DNA of 64,000 bases. Source: Methylotenera sp. GTDB taxonomy: Bacteria > Pseudomonadota > Gammaproteobacteria > Burkholderiales > Methylophilaceae. The stretch is taken from assembly GCA_021732365.1 (NCBI GenBank), contig JAKFVD010000016.1, positions 52,959-116,958 on the forward strand, written 5' to 3'. The translations under genes were made by a program, and so were the position numbers. Position 1 is the first letter of the stretch. Each line of letters starts with the position of its first letter. A model generated the notes under the pieces. The model was not told where the DNA came from and did not search any database. It worked only from the letters and a program-made list of their open reading frames with translations. Shown here one piece after another: positions 53,043 to 63,848 of this stretch.

Positions 53043-54362
53043 TTATCGCGACCCTGCGCTACCTTTAAAATTAGCTTTTTTGAGCAATCCCTCATATTGA
53101 TGAGACATCAGATGGGATTGCACTTGTGTCATAAAATCCATTGTTACTACTACGATAATCAGTAGCGAAGTACCACCAAAGTAAAACGGTGTATTAAACT
53201 TCAAGATTAAAAATTCTGGTAATAAACACACCAAGGTAATATAAAAAGCACCTATCAGTGTCAAACGGCCCATTATCTTATCGATGTATTTTGCCGTTTG
53301 CTCACCAGGACGAATACCAGGAACAAATGCACCACTTTTCTTTAAGTTATCTGCTGTTTCTTTAGGGTTGAATACTAAAGCCGTGTAGAAAAAGCAGAAA
53401 AACATAATGGCTGCTGCAAAAAACAAAATGTAAATCGGCTGACCTGGCGACAACACATTACTAATATCTTTTAGCCAATACAAACTCTCACTACTACCAA
53501 ACCATCCGGCTAATGTAGCTGGGAACAAAATAATACTTGATGCAAAAATTGGGGGAATCACACCAGCCATATTCAATTTCAAAGGCAAGTGGGTTGTTTG
53601 TCCACCGTAAACCTTATTACCTACTTGGCGCTTTGCGTAGTTAACAGTAATTTTACGTTGGCCACGCTCAACAAACACTACCAATGCGGTTACTAATAAA
53701 ATTGCAACAAACAAGAACATTACTAAAGGTATTGAAAAAGCACCTGTTCTAGCTAGTTCTAACGTTCCACCAACAGCACTTGGCAAGCCAGCAACAATAC
53801 CCGCAAAAATGATAATAGAAATACCATTACCAATACCGCGCTCTGTAATTTGCTCACCCAACCACATCAAAAACATGGTACCGCTCACTAAAGTCACTAC
53901 AGCAATCAACCTAAACGCCATACCAGGATCCAGCACCAAACCTGCTTGACCCTCTAAAGCAATGGCGATACCAAGTGCCTGAAAGGTAGCTAAAACAACA
54001 GTGCCGTAACGCGTATATTTAGTAATAGTACGCCTACCCGCTTCACCCTCTTTTTTTAGTTGCTCCATTTTTGGAGAAACAACAGAAAGTAATTGCATGA
54101 TAATAGAGGCCGAAATGTACGGCATAATACCCAACGCAAACACGGTAAAGCGTGACAACGCACCACCTGAAAACATGTTAAACATGCCCAAAATGCCGCC
54201 ACTTTGCGAGTCAAACAATTGCTTTAAAACAGTAGGGTCGATACCAGGAACTGGAATATGCGCACCTAAACGGTATACAACCAACGCACCTAGCACAAAC
54301 CATAAGCGGCTTTTCAGCTCGCTCATTTTACCTACTGCACTTAAAAGACTATCTTGAGCCAA
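53043..54362 (-). CDS. secY: Protein translocase subunit SecY
   Basis: 439 residues with ten membrane segments, forming the Sec channel. It begins in the cytosol ([17 protein letters not shown]), the plug region follows TM1 ([17 protein letters not shown]), and the loop between TM8 and TM9 has [16 protein letters not shown]. It follows rplO in the spc unit. Confidence 0.98.
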   Translation of the reverse strand: MAQDSLLSAVGKMSELKSRLWFVLGALVVYRLGAHIPVPGIDPTVLKQLFDSQSGGILGMFNMFSGGALSRFTVFALGIMPYISASIIMQLLSVVSPKMEQLKKEGEAGRRTITKYTRYGTVVLATFQALGIAIALEGQAGLVLDPGMAFRLIAVVTLVSGTMFLMWLGEQITERGIGNGISIIIFAGIVAGLPSAVGGTLELARTGAFSIPLVMFLFVAILLVTALVVFVERGQRKITVNYAKRQVGNKVYGGQTTHLPLKLNMAGVIPPIFASSIILFPATLAGWFGSSESLYWLKDISNVLSPGQPIYILFFAAAIMFFCFFYTALVFNPKETADNLKKSGAFVPGIRPGEQTAKYIDKIMGRLTLIGAFYITLVCLLPEFLILKFNTPFYFGGTSLLIIVVVTMDFMTQVQSHLMSHQYEGLLKKANFKGSAGSR

Positions 54363-54384
54363 TACTGTTCTCTAATCTAATTAG

Positions 54385-54825
54385 TTATTCAGCGTCAACA
54401 ACTTTACCGCCAGCTGCCTCAACTGCAGCGCGAGCGCCTTTAGTCAACAACAAACCAGTTAGGTTAAGTTTTTTAGTAATTTCACCAGACAAAAATACTT
54501 TTGCCGCAAGCACATTGCCAGAAACAACGTTAGCTTGTTTTAACACTAACAAATCAATGGTATCAACAGGCAAGTTATTCAACTCTGATGTACGCACATG
54601 TGCTGTATCTGCTTTAGTCAGTGATTTAAAACCACGTTTTGGCAAACGACGTTGCAAAGGCATTTGACCGCCTTCGAAACCCACTTTATGAAAACCACCA
54701 GTACGTGATTTTTGACCTTTATGGCCACGACCAGCTGTTTTGCCTAAACCAGAACCAATACCACGACCAACACGGCGAGCATTTTTCTTAGCGCCTTCTG
54801 CAGGCTTAATTGTATTTAATTGCAT
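54385..54825 (-). CDS. rplO: 50S ribosomal protein L15
   Basis: 146 residues, starting [20 protein letters not shown] with the glycine-rich [19 protein letters not shown] and [20 protein letters not shown]. It overlaps rpmD by one base. Confidence 0.98.
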   Translation of the reverse strand: MQLNTIKPAEGAKKNARRVGRGIGSGLGKTAGRGHKGQKSRTGGFHKVGFEGGQMPLQRRLPKRGFKSLTKADTAHVRTSELNNLPVDTIDLLVLKQANVVSGNVLAAKVFLSGEITKKLNLTGLLLTKGARAAVEAAGGKVVDAE

Positions 54826-55025
54826 TATCCCTCTACCTTTAACAGATAACCAACTGTGTTAATCATGCCGCGAATTGCTAGCGTATCTTGCAATTCAACT
54901 GTGTGGTGCATACGGCGTAAGCCTAAGCCTTTAACAGTCGCTTTATGTGACTCAATACGACCGATTACGCTTTTTACCAACGTTACTTTGATTGGTGTTG
55001 CAACTGCTTTAACTTTAACCATCAT
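54825..55025 (-). CDS. rpmD: 50S ribosomal protein L30
   Basis: 66 residues, with [20 protein letters not shown] and [11 protein letters not shown]. There are two adjacent ATG codons at 55025 and 55022; either would serve, and the first overlaps the rpsE stop (TAATG). The usual length is about 60. Confidence 0.96.
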   Translation of the reverse strand: MMVKVKAVATPIKVTLVKSVIGRIESHKATVKGLGLRRMHHTVELQDTLAIRGMINTVGYLLKVEG

Positions 55026-55534
55026 TAGCCTCTAATTTCTTCTACTGATTTACCGCGTTTAGCAGCAATTTCAGATGGTGTATTCATTGACTCAAGGCCA
55101 TTCAATGTGGCACGTACCAAGTTGTATGGATTGGTTGAACCAATACATTTAGCAACCACGTTTGTAATGCCCATTACTTCAAAGATTGCGCGCATTGCAC
55201 CACCAGCAATAATGCCAGTACCTTCTGAAGCTGGTTGAATAAACACTTTAGCAGCGCCATGAACACCAGTAACTGCATGATGCAATGTACCGTTGTTTAG
55301 GTTGACCTTAAGCATGCCGCGACGTGCTTCATCCATGGCTTTTTGTACAGCAACTGGCACTTCACGTGCTTTGCCTTTACCCATACCAACCGCACCATCA
55401 CCATCACCGACAACAGTCAATGCAGCGAAACTCATAATACGACCACCTTTAACCGTTTTACTTACACGGTTTACAGTAATCATTTTTTCACGCAAACCAT
55501 CGGTTTGCTGTTGTTGTTCGATTTCTCTAGCCAT
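55025..55534 (-). CDS. rpsE: 30S ribosomal protein S5
   Basis: 169 residues, with [39 protein letters not shown] and [18 protein letters not shown]. It overlaps rpmD by one base and follows rplR by 15 bases. Confidence 0.98.
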   Translation of the reverse strand: MAREIEQQQQTDGLREKMITVNRVSKTVKGGRIMSFAALTVVGDGDGAVGMGKGKAREVPVAVQKAMDEARRGMLKVNLNNGTLHHAVTGVHGAAKVFIQPASEGTGIIAGGAMRAIFEVMGITNVVAKCIGSTNPYNLVRATLNGLESMNTPSEIAAKRGKSVEEIRG

Positions 55535-55549
55535 TATCTGTCTCGCTTC

Positions 55550-55903
55550 TTAGAATGACAGGCCGTTTTCACGCGCAGCATCTGCTAACGCCTTAATACG
55601 ACCATGGTATTTGTAGCCTGAACGATCAAAAGCCACAGTAGTAATACCCGCTTTTTTCGCTTTTTCAGCAATTAATTTACCAATAGCGGCAGCTGCTTCT
55701 ACATTGCCACCATTCTTAACTTTTTTACGTACATCAGCCTCAACAGTTGAAGCACTTGCTAATACTTTATCGCCAGTTTCAGCAATAATTTGCGCATAAA
55801 TGTGCGTATTAGTACGATGCACGCTTAAACGTGTCACTTTTAGCTCAGCGATTTTGGCACGGGTTTTACGTGCGCGGCGTAAGCGATTATCTACGTTGTT
55901 CAT
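55550..55903 (-). CDS. rplR: 50S ribosomal protein L18
   Basis: 117 residues. [16 protein letters not shown] and the end [20 protein letters not shown] are the L18 (5S rRNA-binding) signatures. It lies between rplF and rpsE. Confidence 0.98.
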   Translation of the reverse strand: MNNVDNRLRRARKTRAKIAELKVTRLSVHRTNTHIYAQIIAETGDKVLASASTVEADVRKKVKNGGNVEAAAAIGKLIAEKAKKAGITTVAFDRSGYKYHGRIKALADAARENGLSF

Positions 55904-55920
55904 AGTTTGACCTTATCTAC

Positions 55921-56454
55921 TTATTTTTTCTTGGTTTCTTTAATTGCAACCACTTCATCTGCATAACGAACGCCTTTGCCTTTATATGGCTCTGGTGCAC
56001 GGTAAGAACGAATTTGCGCAGCTACTTGACCAATCACTTGCTTATCATAACCAGTCAAAATGACTTCTGTCGGAGTCGGTGTTGTAACCGTTACACCAAC
56101 TGGCATTTTGTGATTAATCGGGTGTGAATATCCAAGCTCTAAATTCAACATTGCACCTTGTGCATTAGCTTTATAACCCACGCCTACTAAAGTAAGCTTG
56201 CGAGTAAAACCAACGGAAACGCCATGAACCATATTAGCAACGAGTGCACGTAAAGTACCTGACATTGCGCTTGAGTGTTTTGTGTCATTGGTAGCAGCAA
56301 AAGTAATTGTTTCACCTTCACGCTTAAGCGCTACTGCGCTTGTTAGCGGATGAGACAATTTACCTAATGGGCCGCTTACTGCAATGCTATTAGCACTCAA
56401 TACAACTTCAACTTTTTCTGGAATAGCGACTGGATTTTTAGCAACACGTGACAT
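55921..56454 (-). CDS. rplF: 50S ribosomal protein L6
   Basis: 177 residues built from two repeated domains. [16 protein letters not shown] opens the protein, [20 protein letters not shown] is the central junction, and [16 protein letters not shown] is the C-terminal signature. Confidence 0.98.
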   Translation of the reverse strand: MSRVAKNPVAIPEKVEVVLSANSIAVSGPLGKLSHPLTSAVALKREGETITFAATNDTKHSSAMSGTLRALVANMVHGVSVGFTRKLTLVGVGYKANAQGAMLNLELGYSHPINHKMPVGVTVTTPTPTEVILTGYDKQVIGQVAAQIRSYRAPEPYKGKGVRYADEVVAIKETKKK

Positions 56455-56464
56455 TTGCTTCTCC

Positions 56465-56860
56465 TTAAGCCACTACGCACAACACTTCGCCACCGATACC
56501 GGCTGCTTGTGCTTTACGATCTGTCATTACACCCTTGGATGTAGACATAATTGTCACACCAAGACCATTCATTACTTTAGGAATATTGTCTGAACCTTTG
56601 TAAATGCGAAGACCAGGCTTACTTACACGGTCAATTTTCTCAATTACTGGGCGGCCAGCATAATATTTCAAGCTGATATTCAACAATGGCTTACCATCGT
56701 TAGCAGCTACAGCGAAATCATCGATATAACCTTCATCTTTTAAAACCGCAGCAATAGCAGCTTTAAGCTTAGAAGCAGGCATAGAAACTGATAACTTGCT
56801 AACACTTTGTGCGTTACGAATACGCGTTAGCATATCGGCAATCGGATCACTCATACTCAT
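56465..56860 (-). CDS. rpsH: 30S ribosomal protein S8
   Basis: 131 residues, with [14 protein letters not shown] and the C-terminal [19 protein letters not shown]. In E. coli S8 represses the spc operon by binding mRNA near rplE. ATG codons at 56860 and 56854 are both possible starts. Confidence 0.98.
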   Translation of the reverse strand: MSMSDPIADMLTRIRNAQSVSKLSVSMPASKLKAAIAAVLKDEGYIDDFAVAANDGKPLLNISLKYYAGRPVIEKIDRVSKPGLRIYKGSDNIPKVMNGLGVTIMSTSKGVMTDRKAQAAGIGGEVLCVVA

Positions 56861-56874
56861 AATTTATTCCTCCG

Positions 56875-57180
56875 TTACCAGCTAGCTTTGGTGACGCCTG
56901 GCACTTGGCCACTCATCATCAAATCGCGCAATTTGCTGCGACCGATACCAAATTTACTGAAAACACCACGTGGGCGGCCTGTTAATGCACAGCGATTACG
57001 TAAACGCACCGGGCTTGAATTGCGTGGTAAAGCTTGCAATTTCAAACGTGCTTCACGACGATCTTCTAATGTTGCACTTTGATCATTAATCGTTGCGTTT
57101 AATGCGTCACGCTTGCCTGCGAATTTAGCAACTGTTGCGCGACGTTTAGATTCGCGTTCTGTCATACATGTTTTTGCCAT
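56875..57180 (-). CDS. rpsN: 30S ribosomal protein S14
   Basis: 101 residues without the Cys-x2-Cys zinc motif, so the C- form typical of proteobacteria. [20 protein letters not shown] and [19 protein letters not shown] are diagnostic. It follows rplE by three bases. Confidence 0.98.
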   Translation of the reverse strand: MAKTCMTERESKRRATVAKFAGKRDALNATINDQSATLEDRREARLKLQALPRNSSPVRLRNRCALTGRPRGVFSKFGIGRSKLRDLMMSGQVPGVTKASW

Positions 57181-57183
57181 GTC

Positions 57184-57723
57184 TTAACCTCTAAAAGGAA
57201 AACTAAACGCAGCAAGCAAAGCTTTTGCTTCTTCGTCTGTTTTTGCCGTTGTAGTAATCGTAATATTCATGCCGCGAATCGCGTCAATTTTGTCATATTC
57301 AATCTCTGGGAATATGATTTGCTCTTTAACACCCATATTGTAATTACCACGGCCGTCAAATGATTTCGCTGGAATACCGCGAAAGTCACGAATACGTGGA
57401 ATAGCAACAGTGATAAGGCGATCCAAGAATTCGTACATGCGTTCGCGACGTAAGGTCACTTTGCAGCCAACAGGATAATCATCACGAATTTTAAATGCCG
57501 CAACAGATTTTTTTGCTTTGGTCACAACTACTTTTTGACCAGCAATTTTTTCCATATCGCCAACTGCATTTTCCATCACTTTTTTATCAGCAACTGCTTC
57601 GCCCACACCCATGTTTAAGGTGATTTTCTCAATACGAGGCACTTGCATGACTGAAGTGTAACCAAATTGCTCAGTCATTTTTTGAACAACAGAGTCTTTA
57701 TAAAATTGTTTTAAGCGCGCCAT
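57184..57723 (-). CDS. rplE: 50S ribosomal protein L5
   Basis: 179 residues, with [37 protein letters not shown] and [19 protein letters not shown]. It binds 5S rRNA and lies between rplX and rpsN. Confidence 0.98.
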   Translation of the reverse strand: MARLKQFYKDSVVQKMTEQFGYTSVMQVPRIEKITLNMGVGEAVADKKVMENAVGDMEKIAGQKVVVTKAKKSVAAFKIRDDYPVGCKVTLRRERMYEFLDRLITVAIPRIRDFRGIPAKSFDGRGNYNMGVKEQIIFPEIEYDKIDAIRGMNITITTTAKTDEEAKALLAAFSFPFRG

Positions 57724-57731
57724 GATTTATC

Positions 57732-58049
57732 CTATGCGTCCACTGCTTCGCCGTTAGATTTGAATACGCGCACTTTTTTGCCGTCTTTCAAAATCTTGTA
57801 ACCAACACGGTCAGCTTTTTGAGTTGCATTGTTAAACAAAGCAACGTTAGAAATATCAATCGGCATTTCTTTAGCAATAATACCGCCAGTAACACCTTTT
57901 GCCGGGTTTGGTTTAGCGTGCTTTTTAGCAACATTTAAACCTTCAACGACTACATGGCCAGATTCAAGCACGTTTAATACTACGCCGCGCTTGCCTTTAT
58001 CTTTACCTGTATTTAGAACGACTTGGTCGCCTTTATGAATTTTGCTCAT
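57732..58049 (-). CDS. rplX: 50S ribosomal protein L24
   Basis: 105 residues with an N-terminal KOW motif ([20 protein letters not shown]), followed by [13 protein letters not shown]. It lies 16 bases after rplN. Confidence 0.98.
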   Translation of the reverse strand: MSKIHKGDQVVLNTGKDKGKRGVVLNVLESGHVVVEGLNVAKKHAKPNPAKGVTGGIIAKEMPIDISNVALFNNATQKADRVGYKILKDGKKVRVFKSNGEAVDA

Positions 58050-58065
58050 ATATTGTCCCTATCCC

Positions 58066-58434
58066 TTACAACACTTCAGGTGCAAGAGAAACAATTTTCA
58101 TGAATTTCTCAGTACGCAACTCACGCGTTACTGGGCCGAAAATACGCGTACCAATTGGCTCTAATTTATTATTTAGAAGTACGGCGGCATTGGCATCGAA
58201 CTTAACTAAAGAACCGTCTGGACGACGAACACCTTTAGCAGTACGCACTACAACAGCGCTGTACACTTCGCCTTTTTTTACGCGACCACGTGGAGCAGCA
58301 TCTTTGATGCTGACTTTGATAATGTCACCTATACCAGCGTAACGACGCTTTGAACCGCCCAACACTTTAATACACTGCACAGAGCGTGCACCAGTGTTAT
58401 CGGCAACTTCTAGCCTTGATTGCATTTGAATCAT
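58066..58434 (-). CDS. rplN: 50S ribosomal protein L14
   Basis: 122 residues, starting [21 protein letters not shown] use ATG 58434, which has GGAG ten bases upstream and gives the exact family length; ATG 58449 would add five residues unknown in L14. First gene of the spc unit, 224 bases after rpsQ. Confidence 0.97.
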   Translation of the reverse strand: MIQMQSRLEVADNTGARSVQCIKVLGGSKRRYAGIGDIIKVSIKDAAPRGRVKKGEVYSAVVVRTAKGVRRPDGSLVKFDANAAVLLNNKLEPIGTRIFGPVTRELRTEKFMKIVSLAPEVL

Positions 58435-58584
58435 GAGAATAATCTCCAACTTAATCCGTTAAACCAACACCAGCCGCATGAACTTAATCAAAACGGCCAG
58501 TAGACCACGGTCAGTATTGGGGTACTTGCTTTTATGAACCTTAGAAACTACTAACCAAGATTCACGAGTACCGAAAAGTCCAAC

Positions 58585-58614
58585 ATTATAACTTATAAAT
58601 TAATTGTGTAGCAA
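58585..58614 (-). promoter_or_regulatory. Sigma-70 promoter of the spc unit (before rplN)
   Basis: On the - strand TTGCTA (58614-58609), an 18-base spacer and a perfect TATAAT (58590-58585) lie in the 224-base gap between rpsQ and rplN. A leader of about 145 bases would follow before rplN. The leader has no open frame of note. Confidence 0.6.
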
Positions 58615-58637
58615 GGCAAAGTTGCCTATCTACACAA
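58602..58637 (-). terminator. Long hairpin after rpsQ, weak terminator
   Basis: ATTGTGTAG and CTACACAAT (outer 9 pairs) enclose AGGCA and TGCCT (inner 5 pairs) across a 2x2 internal loop. Read on the - strand it is followed by TAATTT, not a clean T tract. It would end or attenuate the S10 unit just before the spc promoter, which overlaps its 3' arm. Confidence 0.55.
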
Positions 58638-58658
58638 TAATTAAACCTACAATTATTA

Positions 58659-58916
58659 CTAAGCTTTTGTAGCAACCTTGCTTACAACCCATGTCTTTGT
58701 TTTTGACAAAGGACGTGATTCTGTAATAGTCACTAAATCGCCTTCTTTACATGCGTTTGTTTCGTCATGCGCATGAAATTTATTTGATTTCACAACCACT
58801 TTACCGATTAATGGATGTTTTACTTTACGCTCAACTAAAACCGTAACAGTTTTATCCATTTTGTCGCTCACTACACGGCCAGTAAGGCTACGTACTACTT
58901 TTGTCGTTTCAGTCAT
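58659..58916 (-). CDS. rpsQ: 30S ribosomal protein S17
   Basis: 85 residues, with [20 protein letters not shown] and [20 protein letters not shown]. It ends the S10 unit and follows rpmC by two bases. Confidence 0.98.
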   Translation of the reverse strand: MTETTKVVRSLTGRVVSDKMDKTVTVLVERKVKHPLIGKVVVKSNKFHAHDETNACKEGDLVTITESRPLSKTKTWVVSKVATKA

Positions 58917-58918
58917 GG

Positions 58919-59113
58919 TTATGCCTGTTTCGCTTTCTCAGCTAAAACAAGCTTAACACGCGCTACATCTTTGCGTACTTTACCTAGCTGATCTACTTTG
59001 GTTAATTGTTGTGTTGCAACTTGCATGCGTAATGAAAATTGCGCGCGGCGCAATTCAATCAACTCCGCGTTCAATTCATCAACACTTTTTGCTCTTAAAT
59101 CTAAAGCTTTCAT
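58919..59113 (-). CDS. rpmC: 50S ribosomal protein L29
   Basis: 64 residues forming a helical pair, with [20 protein letters not shown] and [18 protein letters not shown]. It binds at the exit tunnel. It lies between rplP and rpsQ. Confidence 0.98.
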   Translation of the reverse strand: MKALDLRAKSVDELNAELIELRRAQFSLRMQVATQQLTKVDQLGKVRKDVARVKLVLAEKAKQA

Positions 59114-59129
59114 TTTAGCTCGCCTTTTC

Positions 59130-59546
59130 TTAACTACCGATTTGACGTGTCATGAAAGTGGTCTCAATTGGCAACTTAGCAGCAGCCAAACGGAACGCTT
59201 CACGTGCAAGCTCTTCGCTTACGCCGTCCATCTCGTATAACATTTTACCTGGCTGGATTTGCGCTACGTAGTACTCGGTACTACCTTTACCGTTACCCAT
59301 ACGCACTTCAGCAGGTTTTTTAGAAATTGGTTGATCTGGGAAAATACGGATCCATACACGACCACCACGTTTGATGTGACGAGTCATAACACGACGCGCA
59401 GCTTCGATTTGACGCGCCGTTAAACGACCGCGACCAATGGCTTTCAAGCCAAAATCACCAAAACTTACTTTATTACCCGTCGTTGCAATGCCTTTGTTAC
59501 GGCCTTTTTGCATCTTGCGGTATTTTTGTCTAGACGGTTGCAGCAT
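59130..59546 (-). CDS. rplP: 50S ribosomal protein L16
   Basis: 138 residues, starting [19 protein letters not shown], the family N-terminus, so the start is firm. Its first 17 bases overlap the end of rps[21 protein letters not shown] is the conserved segment that contains the arginine-hydroxylation region's neighbourhood. Confidence 0.98.
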   Translation of the reverse strand: MLQPSRQKYRKMQKGRNKGIATTGNKVSFGDFGLKAIGRGRLTARQIEAARRVMTRHIKRGGRVWIRIFPDQPISKKPAEVRMGNGKGSTEYYVAQIQPGKMLYEMDGVSEELAREAFRLAAAKLPIETTFMTRQIGS

Positions 59547-60264
59547 CTTTAGCCCTCGGCTTTCTTACTTTTTTCTCTGGTTCAGCAACTGGCACGGCAG
59601 CTGGTGCAGTTGCGCCAATTGGTGTTGGTACGTTGTCAGCAAAAATCTCGCCTTTGAATACCCACACTTTAATACCGATAATACCGTATGTGGTTGAAGC
59701 TTCAGCAACACCGTAATCGATATCAGCACGTAATGTATGTAATGGCACACGGCCTTCGCGATACCATTCAGTACGCGCAATTTCAATACCATTCAAACGA
59801 CCAGAGCTCATGATTTTGATACCTTGAGCACCTAAACGCATTGCATTTTGCATAGCACGTTTCATGGCACGGCGGAACATCACACGTTTTTCAAGTTGCT
59901 GAGCGATTGATTGTGCAATCAATGTAGCATCAATTTCAGGCTTGCGAACTTCTTCAATGTTTAAATGAACAGGAACGCCCATCAAACCTTGTAAAGTAGC
60001 GCGTAAAGATTCAATATCTTCACCTTTTTTACCAATTACAACACCTGGACGGGCACTGTGAATGGTAATTTTTGCATTTTTTGCAGGGCGCTCAATAATA
60101 ATCTTGCTTACTGCAGCACTGGCTAATTTTTTATTTAAAAACTCACGTACTTTAATGTCGCTTTGCAACATGGCAGGGAAGTTTTTGCTATTGGCATACC
60201 AACGTGAAGCCCAATTTTTTTGGACACTCAGACGGAAACCAATTGGATGAATTTTTTGACCCAT
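59530..60264 (-). CDS. rpsC: 30S ribosomal protein S3
   Basis: 244 residues with a KH domain ([20 protein letters not shown]) and the C-terminal [10 protein letters not shown]. It is a little longer than the E. coli protein owing to a Pro-Ala-Lys-rich tail ([17 protein letters not shown]), which overlaps rplP. Confidence 0.98.
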   Translation of the reverse strand: MGQKIHPIGFRLSVQKNWASRWYANSKNFPAMLQSDIKVREFLNKKLASAAVSKIIIERPAKNAKITIHSARPGVVIGKKGEDIESLRATLQGLMGVPVHLNIEEVRKPEIDATLIAQSIAQQLEKRVMFRRAMKRAMQNAMRLGAQGIKIMSSGRLNGIEIARTEWYREGRVPLHTLRADIDYGVAEASTTYGIIGIKVWVFKGEIFADNVPTPIGATAPAAVPVAEPEKKVRKPRAKDAATV

Positions 60265-60273
60265 GATTATCCT

Positions 60274-60606
60274 TTAGTTACCGACAGTCACATGAATGTG
60301 ACAGGTTGGTTTAGTAATACGACCCGCGCGACCTTTTGCACGTGGACGAATACGTTTAAGCACAATGCCTTTATCAACGTAAATTGAAGTAACCTTCAAC
60401 TCGTCAATATCAGCGCCATTGTTATGTTCAGCATTAGCAATCGCAGATTCCACTACTTTTTTAATCACTTCAGCACCTTTTTTAGGTGTGAATTGTAAAA
60501 TATTTAATGCGTGATCTACTTTTTTGCCACGAACAAGGTCAGCCACCAAACGCGCTTTTTGCGGAGAAAGGTGAACGCCTCTTAATATTGCAGTTACTTG
60601 CATCAT
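60274..60606 (-). CDS. rplV: 50S ribosomal protein L22
   Basis: 110 residues, with [20 protein letters not shown] and the C-terminal [20 protein letters not shown] loop region that lines the exit tunnel. ATG codons at 60606 and 60603 are adjacent alternatives. Confidence 0.98.
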   Translation of the reverse strand: MMQVTAILRGVHLSPQKARLVADLVRGKKVDHALNILQFTPKKGAEVIKKVVESAIANAEHNNGADIDELKVTSIYVDKGIVLKRIRPRAKGRAGRITKPTCHIHVTVGN

Positions 60607-60612
60607 AGGCCT

Positions 60613-60888
60613 CTATTTCTTCGCTTTTCTATCAGCCGCGTGGCCCTTGAATGTACGCGTTAACGCAAATTCACCGAGCTTATGACCAACCATGTTTTCA
60701 GAAATCAACACTGGAATGTGTTGCTTACCATTGTGAATCGCAATGGTTAAACCGATAAAATCTGGCAAAATTGTAGAACGACGTGACCAAGTTTTAATTG
60801 GTTTACGATCGCGTGAAGCTGCTGCGACTTCTACTTTTTTTGCCAAATGACCATCAATAAATGGACCTTTTTTAATTGAACGTGCCAT
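60613..60888 (-). CDS. rpsS: 30S ribosomal protein S19
   Basis: 91 residues, with [34 protein letters not shown] and [20 protein letters not shown]. It lies four bases after rplB. Confidence 0.98.
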   Translation of the reverse strand: MARSIKKGPFIDGHLAKKVEVAAASRDRKPIKTWSRRSTILPDFIGLTIAIHNGKQHIPVLISENMVGHKLGEFALTRTFKGHAADRKAKK

Positions 60889-60892
60889 ATGA

Positions 60893-61726
60893 TTACCTTA
60901 CGCCTCTCGGACGACGACTGATACGCATGTTATCAGTACGCTTATTACTACGTGTACGATAACCCTTCGTTTTAACACCCCATGGGCTCACTGGATTCAT
61001 ACCAGCTGCAGTTTTACCTTCACCACCACCGTGCGGGTGATCAACCGGGTTCATCACCACACCGCGAACGGTTGGACGAACACCACGCCAGCGCATTGCA
61101 CCAGCTTTACCGATTGAACGTAATGAATGCTCTTCGTTACCCACTTCACCTAAAGTTGCTTTGCAATCTACGTGTACGCGGCGAACTTCACCTGAGCGCA
61201 AACGTAATGAAGCGTAAGCACCTTCACGTGCTAGCAACTGTACTGAAGTACCAGCTGAACGTGCAATTTGCGCGCCTTTGCCTGGTTGCAACTCGATACA
61301 ATGAATTGTGCTGCCCACTGGGATATTACGTAATGGCAATGCATTACCTACTTTGATTGGCGCTTCTGCACCGCTAATCAATTGTGCGCCAGCAGCAATG
61401 CCGCGTGGAGCGATGATGTAGCGACGCTCACCATCAGCGTAACAAAGCAAGGCAATATGCGCTGTACGATTTGGATCGTACTCAATATGCTCCACCTTCG
61501 CAGGAATGCCGTCTTTATTACGACGGAAATCAATCATACGATAGTGCTGCTTGTGGCCACCACCTTGGTGACGGGTTGTAATATGACCGTTATTATTACG
61601 GCCAGCGTGTTTACTTTGACTTTCCAACAGCGGTGCGTGTGGTTTGCCTTTGTAAAGATCTGGTGTTACGACCTTTACGACGCCACGACGACCGGGGGAA
61701 GTTGGTTTGACTTTTACTAATGCCAT
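60893..61726 (-). CDS. rplB: 50S ribosomal protein L2
   Basis: 277 residues, with [18 protein letters not shown], the peptidyl-transferase-proximal [15 protein letters not shown], and the basic end. It has the normal length and follows rplW. Confidence 0.98.
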   Translation of the reverse strand: MALVKVKPTSPGRRGVVKVVTPDLYKGKPHAPLLESQSKHAGRNNNGHITTRHQGGGHKQHYRMIDFRRNKDGIPAKVEHIEYDPNRTAHIALLCYADGERRYIIAPRGIAAGAQLISGAEAPIKVGNALPLRNIPVGSTIHCIELQPGKGAQIARSAGTSVQLLAREGAYASLRLRSGEVRRVHVDCKATLGEVGNEEHSLRSIGKAGAMRWRGVRPTVRGVVMNPVDHPHGGGEGKTAAGMNPVSPWGVKTKGYRTRSNKRTDNMRISRRPRGVR

Positions 61727-61737
61727 CTCTTCTCTCC

Positions 61738-62052
61738 TTATTCGCCCGCTGCGAAGTTAATTTCTTGGCCTGGTTTCAAGCTAACATACGCTTTTTTCCA
61801 GTCGTTACGCTTGCCCATACGTTTGCCAGCGCGTTTAATTTTGCCACCCACATTAATCGTAGCAACTTTTTCAACTTCAACTTTAAAAACCAACTCAACT
61901 GCTGCTTTGATTTCTAATTTAGTTGCGTCAGTGCGTACTTTAAAAGCAATTTGCTGATGTTTATCGGCAATGTATGTTGCTTTTTCTGTGATTTGTGGCG
62001 CTAAAATCACTTGCAATAAGCGATCTTGAGATTTTGTTATTGCGGTCATCAT
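61738..62052 (-). CDS. rplW: 50S ribosomal protein L23
   Basis: 104 residues, with [17 protein letters not shown] and [20 protein letters not shown]. It sits at the tunnel exit and binds trigger factor and SRP. The first of two adjacent ATG codons overlaps the rplD stop (ATGA). Confidence 0.98.
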   Translation of the reverse strand: MMTAITKSQDRLLQVILAPQITEKATYIADKHQQIAFKVRTDATKLEIKAAVELVFKVEVEKVATINVGGKIKRAGKRMGKRNDWKKAYVSLKPGQEINFAAGE

Positions 62053-62675
62053 GCTAGCAACTCCTCAAGTTTTTTAACTGCACCTGCGGTTGCCAATACT
62101 CTAGGAAAACGCACCAAGCTAACTGGGTCAGCAAATTGCGCTTCAATCACCATAACATTGGTTAAGTTACGTGATGACAAATACAAGTTCTCATCAAAAC
62201 CATCTGTTAGCAATAAAACGCCATCGGCATAGCCAAGGCCTTTGATTTTTTCTACAAATTGTTTTGTTTTAGGTGTGTCGATTTTGAATTCTTCCACAAC
62301 GGTAATGCGCTCTTGACGCACTAATTCAGACAAAATCGTTTGCATACCAGCACGGTAAGCTTTACGGTTTACTTTGTGGCTGAAATTTTCGTTTGGTGAA
62401 TTAGGGAATGCACGTCCACCTCCACGCCAGATAGGGCTTGAGCTCATACCTGCACGTGCGTTACCAGTACCTTTTTGAGCGTATGGCTTGTGTGTCGTAT
62501 GCGCCACGTTGTCACGACCTTTTTGTGCGCGTGTTGCTGTACGAGCATTCGCCATGTAAGCAACAACTACTTGATGCACTAAAGCTTCGTTAAATTCGCG
62601 ACCAAAAGTCACTTCAGAAACGTCAACGCCTTTTTTAGCGGCTTTACCGTTTTTATCGATTAATTTGAGTTCCAT
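62049..62675 (-). CDS. rplD: 50S ribosomal protein L4
   Basis: 208 residues, with [20 protein letters not shown] and [20 protein letters not shown]. In E. coli it also represses the S10 operon at its leader. It overlaps both neighbours by one to four bases. Confidence 0.98.
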   Translation of the reverse strand: MELKLIDKNGKAAKKGVDVSEVTFGREFNEALVHQVVVAYMANARTATRAQKGRDNVAHTTHKPYAQKGTGNARAGMSSSPIWRGGGRAFPNSPNENFSHKVNRKAYRAGMQTILSELVRQERITVVEEFKIDTPKTKQFVEKIKGLGYADGVLLLTDGFDENLYLSSRNLTNVMVIEAQFADPVSLVRFPRVLATAGAVKKLEELLA

Positions 62676-63340
62676 TATTTAGCTCCCTTAGATTTATGGA
62701 GCTTCACTTTAATGGCTGGACGCACTACAACGTCGCCGCCTTTAGAACCAGGAATCGCACCTTTAATCAACAACAGGTTACGCTCAGTATCAACACGCAC
62801 TATTTCTAGGTTTTGTGTCGTTACGGTTACGTCACCTAAATGACCAGGCATACGCTTACCAGGGAATACTCGACCCGGATCTTGCGCCATACCGATTGAA
62901 CCAGGAACATTGTGTGATTTAGAGTTACCGTGCGATGCGCGGTTAGACTTAAAGTGATGGCGTTTAATCGCGCCAGCAAAGCCTTTACCAATCGAGGTAC
63001 CTGTTACGTCAACCATTTGACCTGCAGAGAAAATTTCTACTGTAATGCTGCCACCAACTTGGTAGCCGCTTAAAACGTCAGCAGAAACATTGAATTCTTT
63101 GATGCCTGAACCCGCAGCTACGCCTGCCTTGGCATAATGCCCAGTCAATGCTTTGTTGATGCGGCTAGCACGACGCTCGCCATGAGCAACTTGAAGGCCA
63201 GTATAGCCATCGCTCGCGATTGTCTTGATCTGTGTCACACGGTTAGGAACAACTTCCAACACGGTTACTGGGATGCTTGCGCCATCATCAGTAAACACGC
63301 GGGTCATGCCCACCTTGCGACCAATAAGCCCTAAGCTCAT
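62675..63340 (-). CDS. rplC: 50S ribosomal protein L3
   Basis: 221 residues, starting [40 protein letters not shown] and the conserved Gln of [17 protein letters not shown] (a methylation site in E. coli) are present. It is the first gene after a promoter that separates it from rpsJ. Confidence 0.98.
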   Translation of the reverse strand: MSLGLIGRKVGMTRVFTDDGASIPVTVLEVVPNRVTQIKTIASDGYTGLQVAHGERRASRINKALTGHYAKAGVAAGSGIKEFNVSADVLSGYQVGGSITVEIFSAGQMVDVTGTSIGKGFAGAIKRHHFKSNRASHGNSKSHNVPGSIGMAQDPGRVFPGKRMPGHLGDVTVTTQNLEIVRVDTERNLLLIKGAIPGSKGGDVVVRPAIKVKLHKSKGAK

Positions 63341-63406
63341 GATCGTATCCTTATTTTTAGTTAAAGAAGTCGATTACAATTGACCGACTTCTGTGAAAGA
63401 GCGCGG

Positions 63407-63435
63407 ATTATACCGAACCCATGATTTTATTACAA
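63407..63435 (-). promoter_or_regulatory. Sigma-70 promoter of rplC, downstream of rpsJ
   Basis: On the - strand TTGTAA (63435-63430), a 17-base spacer and a perfect TATAAT (63412-63407) lie in the rpsJ-rplC gap. The leader of about 60 bases holds a 7-pair hairpin (63366-63372 with 63385-63391), a possible L4 autoregulation target. Confidence 0.65.
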
Positions 63436-63445
63436 TAGCTTTTGA

Positions 63446-63476
63446 AAACTTAACCCAATTTTAAGGTTAACTTTTA
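63446..63476 (-). terminator. Weak terminator after rpsJ
   Basis: An inverted repeat of GTTAACC and GGTTAA type (10 of 11 pairs, one mismatch) with flanking A4 and T4 lies just after the end of rpsJ on the - strand. It has the same TTAACCC core as the terminator at 412-444. Confidence 0.5.
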
Positions 63477-63782
63477 CAACTTAATTTCTACATCAACACC
63501 AGCTGGTAGATCTAACTTCATTAATGCATCCACTGTTTTGTCTGTTGGATCAACAATATCCATTAAACGTTGGTGCGTACGAATCTCGAACTGGTCACGC
63601 GATGTTTTGTTCACGTGTGGTGAACGCAGAATATCAAAACGTTCAATACGTGTTGGCAACGGCACTGGGCCTTTTACCACTGCGCCAGTACGTTTAGCTG
63701 TTTCTACGATTTCTTGAGCTGATTGATCAATCAAACGATAATCAAATGCTTTCAAGCGAATACGAATTTTTTGAGCTGCCAT
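63474..63782 (-). CDS. rpsJ: 30S ribosomal protein S10
   Basis: 102 residues, starting [20 protein letters not shown], with [18 protein letters not shown] and [20 protein letters not shown]. It is separated from rplC by a terminator-like repeat and a promoter, and 66 bases from tuf, so it may be transcribed with tuf. Confidence 0.98.
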   Translation of the reverse strand: MAAQKIRIRLKAFDYRLIDQSAQEIVETAKRTGAVVKGPVPLPTRIERFDILRSPHVNKTSRDQFEIRTHQRLMDIVDPTDKTVDALMKLDLPAGVDVEIKL

Positions 63783-63806
63783 TTTATTTTCCTTTAAAGA
63801 GCGAAA

Positions 63807-63830
63807 CGGCAGACTAACAATAGCCTGCCG
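63807..63830 (-). terminator. Attenuator-like hairpin between tuf and rpsJ
   Basis: CGGCAGGCTA and TAGTCTGCCG form a 10-pair stem (one G-U) around TTGT on the - strand. Only a T3 tract follows, so partial readthrough into rpsJ is likely. Confidence 0.55.
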
Positions 63831-63848
63831 CTTAATTTTAATTACTTA

